Origin: Pelargonium cotyledonis | Taxonomy: Eukaryota; Streptophyta; Magnoliopsida; Geraniales; Geraniaceae | Assembly: GCA_036897625.1 (NCBI GenBank) | Contig: JAYMTA010000237.1 | Coordinates: 1 to 33,798 of the forward strand | DNA: 33,798 bases | Direction of reading: 5' to 3' | Shown here: one piece after another, positions 25,256 through 33,798 of the stretch | Layout: every line of letters starts with the position of its first letter | How positions within the stretch are numbered: position 1 is the stretch's first letter | Made by a program: the position numbers and the translations under genes | The notes under the pieces: model-generated | What the model was told of the DNA's origin: nothing | The model's input: only the letters and a program-made list of their open reading frames with translations | Databases searched by the model: none

Positions 25256-27349
25256 TCAAGCACCATTGCCAGCTGTGCTTGCAATGTTTTTAAGGTCAAA
25301 AATCTCAATCCAATACCCATCAGGATCCTTAATGAATGCTAGCCCTTTCATCTTACCTGCAATCATCACAGAATTTAGGCACGCAACTAGACAAACATAT
25401 ACATTTAACTATTTACACAACTATAGACATGGACATGAACTATTGGACTGCACCATGCATGCTGCTTTAAAATATAAAATGCGTATTAAATTACAACTAT
25501 AAATTCCCACCTCAAAGAATTTATATTAATTAAAAACACCATATTACGCGTCATGGAAGGATGCCTTACCATCATCTGGTTTCTTAACAAACTCTACTCC
25601 AAGACGTTCAAACCTCTCGCATGCCTTGTATGTGTCATCAACAGTAATGCCAATGTGTCCTGGAAATAACAAAACTAGAATCAGAATCTCAACAATACTC
25701 ATTCTCAGTCCAACTGACTGAGGAAAGAATCTGTTGTGGTAGCAGGTCCTTACTACCAAAAACCACCACAATGCAGAGAAGTGGCACATTACTTTCAATT
25801 TCAGAAGAGTGCTTTCCAAGGCAGATTGTCTTGTTTATTTACTTTTGCCATTAGTACTACTATATATATATATATATTATAAAGTATACCACTTTCCTTA
25901 CATATGTAAGAAGCATTTGACTATTTGTGAGTTCCAATCACCTTCATCAATATTCGTGAAAATGTTTCTGACAAGAAACCATATCACTGGCATAACAAAA
26001 ATATAGATTGCCGTATCCAACAAAATTAATTGAGCTTCCTTCTATGAGTCAATTTCCCCATGAAACAAAAGTAATAATGCAGTTGAATTTCAAATTGGAA
26101 AGATTAGCCTACTCATATTAGTTAAAGATTCATCAAATTCATAGTTCCATTTTTGAATACTTTCTATCCATGCTTCATTTTTATTAGGAGTATCTCATCA
26201 ATGAGTTCAGAAGATAGCCATTAAGGTAAGGAGACTACATGAATAATAAAAGGTTATAACTCAAGAAGCATTACATACCAAAGCCACGAGGTTCTGAATT
26301 CCCATTGTGATATCCTTTAAACTCAGAATCACTTTCAGTGCCCCAATTACTGCAAGAAGCATTTGGCCATTAGTCTTTGAGAAACACGGGCATAAGAAAC
26401 ATTAGATAGAGAGAAAAATATATATATTACTGTGTAAGCTCTATGGTAGCCTTCTGACTAAATGTCCAAACTGTTCTATCAACTGGGTTACTTGGAGCTG
26501 AAGATGTATCCTAAACCCAAAGAAGTAAAAAATTCATTACGACTGCCTTTTTCTACCATCATTACATGTAAAAAAACAGAATGTTTTATTTAACTTATTA
26601 TATGACTCATATATAGCATAGTCGAGTTGTCAACATAATGTGATGCAAAGCCAATAGGTAAATAAGGTGATGATTAATAAATCACTCCATAAACACAATG
26701 TGTCTACAATACCTCATAGCCCATAAAATACAAGCTAAACTTCATTTCAGGAAAATCCAACCTCTTCAACAACCTGAAATACCCAACAAACAATACTAAA
26801 ATCAATCCGAGCTACTAATCTCAATCCAACTTGTGAGAAAATTATTTTTCTCTAAATAACTGAATTGATAGAATATAACAAATTCAGGGACCAAAGTAAT
26901 GATAAACTGTTTACAAACACCCTAAATATGTCAAAACAGCATCAGCTCGGATCAGAAGCAATACAAATATACAAAACTCCAAGCAACACAAAACTATGCA
27001 TGTAATATCAATAAATGTAATTTCTTAACTAATGAACTCAGAAATAGCACCAAAAATATACAAAAATTCACTTACGACATCCCCAATACTCTAGTATAAA
27101 AATCCAGGCTCACTTTCGGATCCTTAATTCTAAACATCTGCAGTCAAACAGTTCACAGCAATACACAAATAAATAAAAATTAGGGCACGAAATGAAGACA
27201 ATCAAGTTCAACTGCTAAGCACTTCAAACAATTCGCAATTTAGAGAAATCGAATACCGTCTGTTGCATGAAGTAGCCTTTGGTGGCGTCGTCCCGGGCGG
27301 TGTGGAGGCCCGGATTGTTGGCCGGCGATTCCTTCGGTTTCGACGCCAT
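25256..27349 (-). CDS. GLX1: Lactoylglutathione lyase (glyoxalase I)
   Basis: Turns the hemithioacetal of methylglyoxal and glutathione into S-lactoylglutathione, the first step of methylglyoxal removal. Seven GT-AG exons, 27349-27257, 27137-27076, 26773-26713, 26510-26431, 26349-26279, 25659-25570 and 25356-25256, give 185 residues, the length of the short single-domain plant enzyme. The four metal ligands are present by comparison with human GLO1: Gln30 in QQTM, Glu96 in ATIELTHNWG, His124 in RGFGHIGI and Glu170 in DGYWIEI. Other signatures are [32 protein letters not shown] and [20 protein letters not shown]. There is no transit or signal peptide, so it is probably cytosolic. This Zn-type human-like form differs from the longer two-domain Ni-type plant enzymes. 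The leader holds a (CT)15 run, and a TATA box lies at 27618-27624. Confidence 0.97.
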
Positions 27350-27505
27350 TCAATATAACCTAAATCGATTCAAACACTATAATTCAATAGTTAAAAAAAT
27401 GGCAGAGATGATAAAACTTTCAGTAAATTACATGAAATGGAAGAGAAACGACATAGAGAATCAGTGATCGAAGATGATGACGCCATAACATTCGATGCTT
27501 ACAGT

Positions 27506-27508
<3 letters not shown>

Positions 27509-27538
<30 letters not shown>
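27509..27538. repeat. (AG)15 microsatellite in the GLX1 leader/promoter
   Basis: Uninterrupted AG run; on the GLX1 strand it reads (CT)15 between the TATA box and the start codon. Such runs are common in plant core promoters and leaders and may bind GAGA-binding (BBR/BPC) factors. Confidence 0.95.
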
Positions 27539-27540
<2 letters not shown>

Positions 27541-27617
27541 CACCTTGTGATTCTGGTCGTATGAAGAAACAGTGGCTCTTGATTGCTCAGATGAGAGAAA
27601 TGGTGCTCTGTTCCTTA

Positions 27618-27624
27618 TTATATA
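27618..27624 (-). promoter_or_regulatory. Probable TATA box of GLX1
   Basis: Minus-strand ACTATATAATAAGG places a good TATATAA about 270 bp upstream of the ATG. A start near 27590 would give a leader of about 240 nt that includes the CT run. Confidence 0.55.
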
Positions 27625-28600
27625 GTCCCAAAGGAGGTGTATACCACGCGCTTTCCAGGTGCGCGTGTTTTTCGGCCTCGTGAGGACAACGAGGTCTGAA
27701 GTTCGACCCTTCTGCAAGAGCATTCCAAACTTAAGTTTTTTTTAGTTTTTTTTTTTAATCAATTGAGCTACACAGTTGTAACCCGTGAAACCCCACTCCC
27801 CTATACCGTCGGCAAAAATGTCTTAACTCCATATTCCAAAAAAAATTCAAAACGTTTAAACTGTTTTGTTCTTACATGTATCGGTTACTTACCCTTTTTG
27901 TGTAACTCATCAAGCATATACATGTTTTCTATTTGTCGATATTATATGGCTATATGCTAACCAGAGATTATTATTTTTTTTTCGGGTGATTTTAATAGTG
28001 CACTCACATAGATATGCTGCATTTCTTTCTTCTATCATTCAAAAGTCGTGCAAGATGAAAATGTTATGCAAGGTTTAGAACGAAAGAAACTAAGAAATAT
28101 TCTCTTTTCAACTCCGGTTGTTGTTTTTCTTCCTATCTTTGAAACGTAGTTGTTTCATCTATGGTTACTCAAAAAAAATAACTTACTTTTTATTTCTCAT
28201 CAATTTGAAGTTTTTTATTTCTTCTTCTGAAAATTCACGGAGAAAAACAAATTGAATGTCGAGATGGTCAAAGATGGAGCAAACCACCTTAACTAGTACT
28301 TCAATCTATTGAAATTAGTATATGTGTAATTAAGTTTGGAAGTGAAACAATGAGAGGGAATAGGGATCTTTTCATCTACAAATTTATGAATGAAATTACT
28401 ATTCTATAATATTTAAAATGTAACAATAAGTTGGAATGCTTATATGCACAAACAAGTGTTCAAAGAGAGATCTAACTAAAGACTCATAGTTATTTTTCAA
28501 TCAAATTAACATCATATATACATTGACATGTGAAGAAGAAGAAGAAGACTTTTATTTAACTTAATTTAGGTTATAAATAGCATGATGATAGATTCAAATA
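27625..28600. other. GLX1 upstream DNA, no gene seen
   Basis: A segment at 27655-27720 with GGCCTCGTGAGGACAACGAG and GTCTGAAGTTCGACCC has a tRNA-like B-box and may be SINE debris within the promoter. The rest is AT-rich and shows no gene on either strand. Confidence 0.5.
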
Positions 28601-28624
28601 AGATCTCCATTTCCATATGATATT

Positions 28625-28791
28625 ATATATATGTACATACAGACATATGTATATATATACTATATATGCTTATATATATGCCCTAGGAGCTAATCTTTCA
28701 GTTGCATATAATAATATTCCTACATGGTATATATATGTATGTACGCTTATATATATGTGTGTGTATATATAAACACACACACACACACACC
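28625..28791. repeat. Compound TA/TG/CA microsatellite
   Basis: Repeated TATATATG words are followed by (GT)4, TATATATA and then (AC)9 (about 28773-28790). The GT and AC parts can pair across the TA centre to form a small hairpin. It lies just downstream of the MIR530 hairpin in that gene's orientation. Confidence 0.85.
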
Positions 28792-28830
28792 AGAAAGAAA
28801 CATGAGTATATATTAACACATGCGTAGCCG

Positions 28831-29029
28831 AGATAGACTTCATCTGCATAAACACCTGCACCTCTTGTTCTTTGTTTCTCTCTTCCATTAATGGCAGAGA
28901 CTCAGCCAAAGTCCGGTTCCATTTCTTGTCGTGTCCTGAACCATACTTGCCCGTTAATCGGACGACCGAAGAGAAGAATACGTACCATAAAATGAAGGTG
29001 CAGGTGCAAATGCAGATAAAGGCAACATC
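28831..29029 (-). ncRNA. MIR530: MIR530 precursor hairpin
   Basis: The minus strand carries TGCATTTGCACCTGCACCTT (29014-28995), which from memory equals plant miR530. A complementary 3' arm lies at 28863-28843 (AGGTGCAGGTGTTTATGCA then GA). Nineteen positions pair with two mismatches and one G:U. Pairing continues below: CCTTTATC upstream of the miRNA pairs with GATGAAG downstream of the star, apart from one G:U. The loop between the arms is about 130 nt. This is the layout of a plant pri-miRNA, with the mature strand on the 5' arm. miR530 in other plants targets Plus-3 domain/zinc-finger and zinc-knuckle proteins. The locus is embedded in TA/TG microsatellites; a CT-rich tandem repeat lies upstream (29304-29334) and could be in the primary transcript leader. 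Confidence 0.9.
28995..29014 (-). ncRNA. miR530: Mature miR530 (5' arm)
   Basis: Twenty bases identical, as far as I recall, to miR530 of poplar and differing at the last base from rice miR530-5p. It starts with U, as expected for AGO1 loading. Confidence 0.88.
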
Positions 29030-29074
29030 TTGGCATATAACCATATATATCTCCTCTACCAAACTCATACATAC

Positions 29075-29092
29075 ATATATATATATATATAT
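29075..29092. repeat. (AT)9 microsatellite upstream of MIR530
   Basis: AT run about 60 bp 5' of the precursor in the gene's orientation. Confidence 0.9.
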
Positions 29093-29205
29093 CATCTTTG
29101 TTCATGGACGTGTCAAATTGAAGACGGTGAATCGAGAAAGAGAAGCTAAATTGAAGAAGAAGACGAAAACGAATAAAACCCAGATAAAGATTTGATTCAA
29201 AGTGG

Positions 29206-29284
29206 GTATGTGTATATGTATATATATATGGATGTGTGTCTATAAATACACACATATATGTATATGTATATGTATATGTATATA
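29206..29284. repeat. TATATG-rich tandem repeat
   Basis: Several TATATG hexamers (clearest at 29255-29284) and CA/TG words, in the presumed upstream region of MIR530. Confidence 0.8.
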
Positions 29285-29303
29285 CAGAAGTAGTGAGAGT
29301 GAA

Positions 29304-29334
29304 GTGAAGAGTGAAGAGTGAAGAGTGAAGAGTG
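29304..29334. repeat. 7-bp tandem repeat GTGAAGA, 4.4 copies
   Basis: Exact tandem units of seven bases; on the MIR530 strand they read TCTTCAC, a pyrimidine-rich stretch of the sort seen at plant transcription starts. Confidence 0.95.
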
Positions 29335-29761
29335 CTGGTTTGTCTGGTTCACACAGAGGAGTGGCTTTAAGAGATGTTGGTACAAAAATAAAATTAAAAA
29401 AATGAAATTGTCAACAGCTACGTGATGCACGCACGAGGGTGCACTTTGTATCCACCAATGGTTGTGAGACGCGTGCGCAAGAGGACACGGCCGTACGCCT
29501 GAAAGTGATACCGCACCTCGTGGGCTTATGGGGTCTCTTTCTCTTCGCATATAATGCCATTTCATATCACCATCGCATATACTATATGGCATCGCATTTC
29601 ATCACCTCTTGCTTGCTCGACGTGATCACAACCTCTGAGTAATAATTCAGAGTTCAGGTCGGATTTATTTATATACTGAGTTGGAGATAAGTTTAGTTCA
29701 TACCTGGCTAAAAAGCCATAACTGCAGATTTCAGATCTAGTTTTGAGTTTTAGAACAAAAA

Positions 29762-29998
29762 CAAGGCCGGCTCTTAGGGGCGCAAAGTGAGCGATTGCAC
29801 AGACCCCAACAAAGGGAGGCCCCCTCATAACGCCGTTTTGTATTTTAGCTGCAGTTATTATATACGGTTAGAAACCTTGGACTTTTATGTTTAATCAACC
29901 ATTTTTCATAGTTTGAAAATTTTGGGGCCCAAATATAAATTTTGGTGCCCAAATATAAATTTTGGTACAGAGCCCCTAAAATCTTTGAGACGATCCTG
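29762..29998. mobile_element. Small nonautonomous hAT-like DNA transposon
   Basis: The left end CAAGGCCGGCTCTTAG and the inverted right end CAGGATCGTCTCAAAG match at 10 of 16 positions. They resemble the CAGGGCCGGCYCTGA ends of a common plant hAT group. The next bases also agree (AGGGGC on both sides). Flanks ACAAAAA (left) and ACAAAGA (right) may be a worn target-site duplication. The interior has no coding sequence and holds a tandem copy of GCCCAAATATAAATTTTGGT near 29928-29966. Confidence 0.6.
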
Positions 29999-30179
29999 AC
30001 AAAGAATGTTGCTATCCTAAACTAAGGTTGATTAAAGTTTATTTTAGGAAAGGTGGGTGACGTTTTCGGATTCATATTGCAGCTCTTTGCTCTCTATCAT
30101 GATGAAACAAGCAGCTTAATAAGTAAAATATATGTCATCGTTCCAAAATGATGTCGTACAAGAAAACTTTATACTCACA

Positions 30180-30290
30180 CATACTGTTATAACCCATAAA
30201 TACCACACTCATAAAAGGCCTCGAACACGAGTCCTCGAGCTTGCACCCAAGCTTTATTATCATTTGGTCAAGTGGGCGGCGGTAGTGTGT
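30180..30290 (-). repeat. tRNA-derived SINE-like sequence
   Basis: On the minus strand TTGACCAAATGATAATAAAG (A-box-like) is followed by GTGTTCGAGGCC (good B-box). A body follows with GAGTGTGGTATTTATGGGTT, similar to the body of the plus-strand copy at 22815-22940. Confidence 0.45.
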
Positions 30291-30659
30291 TCTTTTAAAT
30301 AGTTGACTAGGGGGTAAAATGACTAAATCGACCCAATCAAGATAGGGATTAGATCAAGATTCTAACAAAAACGAGCTCAACCCATTGGATACACATATAC
30401 ACATATAGTGAACTTATCTATATATATTTTGGTATCATATAGTCCATTATATTTTTATCCAAATACAGGCTGTCAGTGGAACCCTAAATCCAAGTCAGAT
30501 ATGGTACTATATACATCAAGGGATATGGAAGTAGGGCAGGCAAGAGGTTGGATCATTAATTCATTTAGGAGACAAAATTATTTTCATTTGACATTATATT
30601 TATTCTCTTGACAATTTTGCTTATATATACACCTATCATAAGTTATCAAATATATATAT

Positions 30660-30862
30660 GGGTAAGAGTAAAATGTATATCAGTTGTAACTTAACAAAAT
30701 CAATAACATGATGACAAATCATTTAAAATCACTTATATCCATCCAAGTGAAATTGTGGGAGCGGAGCGACCCGTCCAGATTCATGATTTTAAATGAGATG
30801 ACATCACCTTATTAGTTTAACTGATGTAACTTTATATTAGTTAACTGATATACATTATGCCC
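30660..30862. mobile_element. MITE with long terminal inverted repeats, 203 bp
   Basis: The left end GGGTAAGAGTAAAATGTATATCAGTT mirrors the right end, which in reverse reads GGGCATAATGTATATCAGTT. Further in, left GATGACAAATCATTTAAAATC mirrors right GATGTCATCTCATTTAAAATC, so the inverted arms extend some 70-90 bp. Both sides are flanked by TATATATAT, a possible 9-bp target duplication that would suggest a Mutator-like origin. The AT-rich flank makes the duplication length uncertain. No coding capacity. Confidence 0.7.
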
Positions 30863-31204
30863 TATATATATATTCACATATCATGGAATTCATGTAAATG
30901 TCCCAATAATTGATTTCCTAACATTTATAAATTTTATAAAAAAAACATTTACAAATTATAACTAAGCAACAATTCCTTAATAAAGAAAAAATTATAAACT
31001 ACTTGTTTCAAAATGTGTCCCTAGCCCAAAGTAGAAGCCCAGGACCAATTGAAGTCAGGTAAGTGCAGCCTAATCAGATCTTTTAGGGCTATTCCACTGA
31101 TATACTAGCATGGGCCTGTACTCACATTGATGGGCTAAAGCATGAGCCCAACCCAAAAGCTTGTGATACATAGCAAGCCTTTTTCTTACATGAGTCAACC
31201 CTAA

Positions 31205-31470
31205 CAATACTTGTCAATGCGGGACACGAGCATGAACGAGTTAGACAAAATAGTAAACAACATACGAGCGTGGAATAGATCTACATACAGATATTGCTAG
31301 CAATTCTAAATTCTGGTCGGATCGGGTTGAAGATGCATTGTTTTAGCTGAGCAACAAGAGGTACGACTTACGAGTCACAAGTTTCGGGTCGAGTGTTTGT
31401 GCGGGTTTGTTTGACCCAAAATAATCAAGTTTATTTACTACGTACAAGTTTACTCATAAGATGTGCGGTC
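31205..31470. repeat. GTGTCGTG-rich dispersed repeat, diverged copy
   Basis: GGACACGAGCATGAACGAG, ATCGGGTTGAAG, TTCGGGTCGAGTGTTTG and GGGTTTGTTTGACCC are related to words in the 32510-32985 copy. The copy is worn and its ends are unclear. Confidence 0.3.
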
Positions 31471-32509
31471 TCGTGTTAGTTTCTTATTCCCAAACTTAAA
31501 TTTATCGTATTGTTTTCATGTACTATAATTCACGAAATATCAATCGAATTTCAAGTATTTTCCTTTTCGAGTCCGAATTATAGCTCAAAAATTGGTAAAG
31601 GGATGTCATGGGAGAGGCTAGAACAAGTGGGCACCAAAACCCATATCTAGTGAGTGCATTTTTGTAGGATACAAAATAAATACAACCATACATATTGGAG
31701 TTTTGGAGCCGGCAATAGAGTATGAGTATATATGATATTTAATGTATATGATTCAACATCAATGTCTCCATATGTACTCGTTTCACTTTTGATGTCCACA
31801 ATATATGTTATTTTCTCCAATGCTTTTACCATTTGGGAAACAAATAAGTTCAATATTTAACCGCACATCTATTTTGGTCAAATATATGATCCAATAAGTA
31901 AATGATTAGTAAGAGTTATCAGTATTTCAATTTCTTTTATTATTATCTAGTGAGTTAACACAAATTCGACCAATTTCATCCGTTCAATTTTATTACATTT
32001 TTACTAAATTTTAGCAATTTACCGTTAAAATTTATTTTTATAATTAAAGTTATAAAAATCAAACACAATCGTTTCTTTTACTTGCGCAATTTACGAAATC
32101 AATTTTGTTGCTAAATCAAAATTTAATGCATCGATGCACACGTGTCTCATATGTACAAAGAAACAATGAAAATGTGGTACCATAAATGAAAATGAAACGT
32201 AGGTGCTCCTGATGAACTGGTTATGGCTCAGAAATTAGCTACTTTTTGTACATAAACAATTAAAAAAAATTAAAATTAAAATTAAAAGCCAAGTGATGGA
32301 TAGAGAGGGAGGGTCCACAGACAAACACACACAACATGCAGAGAGTGGTGCGAGTAGTGAGTACACCTAGTACTACTAGCTCCACTGTTGTATCTCCCCC
32401 ACGGCTCACACTCACGCGCAGCCACGCCCAAACCGCCAAAAAAAATCCATTTCTAAAGCGGGCAATTTCAGTCATATCACGTGGCACGACGAGAAATGAG
32501 CGGGTTTGA

Positions 32510-32985
32510 ATTCAGTTTAAGCGGGTTTGTGTCTAATTTTTTAACATGTTTAATAATCTTGTCGGGTCGTGTTGAACCCACATTACCCGCCCTAACACGT
32601 TTAATTAAACAGGTCTTCATCGTATCATTTGACACATTTATTATCGAACCCTTGTAAGGGCATACTTGTAATTTCGAGAAGAAGAACCACAATTCAAGTA
32701 ATTTAAAAAATAATTGGATAAATAATGTCTCATATAAGATAATCGTGCCGAGTTGAGTCATATCAACCTAAACCCGTTTATATAATTGTGTCGTTCGTGT
32801 CAGATCAACATGAATCCTGTTTATAGTGTTGTGTCGTGTCAACCCGTTTGTAAACAGGTCGTGTTCGTGTCGTATGATTCTACATGTTTAATAAATAGAT
32901 CGGATTCGTATTGCCTCATTCAACATAATTAAATTTTCAACACGATACGAACATAACCCGAAAACACGAATTGCCACTCCTATCC
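32510..32985. repeat. GTGTCGTG-rich dispersed repeat, best preserved copy
   Basis: This contains GTCGGGTCGTGTTGAACCC, GTGTCGTGTCAACCCGTTTG, ACAGGTCGTGTTCGTGTCG and AAACACGAATTGCCACTCC. The last of these, in reverse GGAGTGGCAATTCGTGTTTT, is a typical end of such repeats in plants (GGGGTGGCAATTCGTG). No protein-coding part is seen. The class is uncertain; the GGGGTGGCAA-like end suggests a nonautonomous hAT-like element. Confidence 0.45.
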
Positions 32986-33270
32986 ATTTCCTTGATCCAA
33001 TCCTAATTACAACCTATACTCACCAGACGCACTAACCGCATCGAACATAACCGCACCGCACCTTCCTTCACACTAACCCGGAAGTTTCTCTGCCCTACAC
33101 AGCAATAGCCAATAGAGACCTTGATGCTCCTGTAACCACGCGCCACAACTGTGTAACTGTACGGTTTCATCCTATACAGTAACCGCACACATCTGCATCA
33201 TCAACCATACATAAACATACATACATCATCATCATCCATGATCCAGCCCTCACCTCCTACACTACAGTTC

Positions 33271-33278
33271 TATAAATA
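33271..33278 (+). promoter_or_regulatory. TATA box of the HIPP gene
   Basis: TATAAATA lies 77 bp upstream of the ATG, placing transcription initiation near 33303 and a leader of about 45 nt made of CA/CT-rich sequence. Confidence 0.75.
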
Positions 33279-33347
33279 CCCACTCCTCTCTCGTTCATTG
33301 TCTTCTCCACATACATCATCACCACCACCACTTTACCTTCACTAACA

Positions 33348-33798
33348 ATGGGCGAGGTGAGTCGACTCGGTCACTCACTCACTCCACTCGTTTCTTCCTT
33401 GTCTTGAGTTCTGAATCTTCTGCATCCTGATATTGATTTGTTTTTGTTTTTTTTGCAGAAACAGAAGAGCCATGAATGCGACCACAAGAAGAAGAAAGGC
33501 GGCGGCGACGGCGGAGAAAATGCCAAGAGCAAGAAGGAGGACCAGAAAAGCTCCGTTACGATGGTCCTCAAGGTGGAGATGCATTGCGAGGGCTGTGCCT
33601 CCAAGATCATCAAGTGCGTCAGGAGTTTCGAAGGTTCTCGAATCTCGAAATCCCGATTGCTCTGTCCTTCGATTATTTTATTTAGTTTCCTAATTTTTTC
33701 TGGTTCTGTGTGAAGGTGTTGAGTCCGTGAAAGCAGATTGGGAGGGAAACAAATTGACGGTCACCGGAAAAGTAGATCCGGCGAAAATCAAAGACAAA
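33348..33798 (+). CDS. Heavy-metal-associated isoprenylated plant protein (HIPP), 5' part
   Basis: Metallochaperone-like protein of the HIPP family; members carry one or two HMA domains and a C-terminal farnesylation CaaX box. Exons 33348-33356 (MGE only), 33459-33633 and 33716 onward are in frame for 89 residues, and the reading frame is open at the window edge. A basic Lys/Gly-rich lead (residues 4-35) precedes an HMA domain starting VTMVLKVEMHCEGC, with the metal-binding CxxC at Cys46 and Cys49. It continues FEGVESVKADWEGNKLTVTG, the beta-strand/helix pattern of the fold. Intron 2 splits the FEG-VES codon, a usual position in this family. Any second HMA domain and the CaaX box are beyond the window, so family membership rather than a specific member is claimed. 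Confidence 0.92.

Noticed and set aside
28670-29255. Overlapping minus-strand open frames of 117-141 codons over the microsatellite region
   Set aside because: Their peptides are mostly Tyr/Ile/His runs translated from TA, TG and miR530 arm sequence; the segment is explained by a microRNA hairpin.
29197-29592. 131-codon minus-strand open frame
   Set aside because: Low-complexity tail from TATATG repeats and no family resemblance.
33433-33693. Arg-rich plus-strand frames overlapping the HIPP exon
   Set aside because: They are other frames of the HIPP exon 2, whose HMA domain is unmistakable.
1-33798. A novel multigene system, CRISPR array, or prokaryotic-type cluster
   Set aside because: All recognised genes are ordinary plant genes with introns and unrelated roles; no such arrangement is visible.
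1-33798. Retrovirus-like or LTR element copies
   Set aside because: No paired long terminal repeats and no gag, protease or reverse-transcriptase motifs were recognised on either strand.

Overview
The window is nuclear DNA of a flowering plant, most likely a dicot. It is AT-rich, its genes have many GT-AG introns, and every recognised protein matches a plant family. I cannot name the species from sequence alone. Microsatellites, tRNA-derived SINEs and small inverted-repeat elements fill the introns and intergenic DNA.

Layout, left to right. (1) <1-5.45 kb, minus: a class I vacuolar Na+(K+)/H+ antiporter of the NHX1/NHX2 type; the 3' end lies outside the window. (2) 7.4-9.2 kb, minus: cytosolic ribosomal protein eS24, complete in five exons, with a telo-box/site II promoter and a 40-bp duplication of its last splice-donor junction. 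(3) 10.2-18.8 kb, minus: HASTY, the plant exportin-5 homologue. Fifteen exons keep an open frame to a normal stop, but the first quarter of the protein is absent from the DNA before the next gene begins. (4) 19.4-21.1 kb, plus: an R2R3-MYB of the RAX/MYB36/MYB68/MYB84 group (subgroup 14), complete in three exons. (5) 25.3-27.6 kb, minus: glyoxalase I, complete in seven exons (185 aa). (6) 28.8-29.0 kb, minus: a microRNA hairpin whose 5' arm carries the miR530 sequence and whose 3' arm carries a matching star strand. (7) 33.35 kb to the window end, plus: the start of a heavy-metal-associated isoprenylated plant protein (HIPP).

Intergenic DNA holds two fairly clear small DNA transposons (29762-29998, hAT-like; 30660-30862, about 200 bp with long inverted ends). 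An Au-type SINE lies in a HASTY intron, and several other degenerate tRNA-derived SINEs occur. A diverged repeat rich in GTGTCGTGTC-like words recurs at five places.

The genes do not form a functional cluster; plant gene order of this kind is usually incidental. Two are linked by biology: HASTY acts in microRNA biogenesis and transport, and the window also holds a microRNA gene, but nothing in the sequence suggests this is more than coincidence. The most notable observations are the 5'-truncated HASTY with an otherwise clean reading frame, the MIR530 locus among microsatellites, and the duplicated splice junction in eS24.
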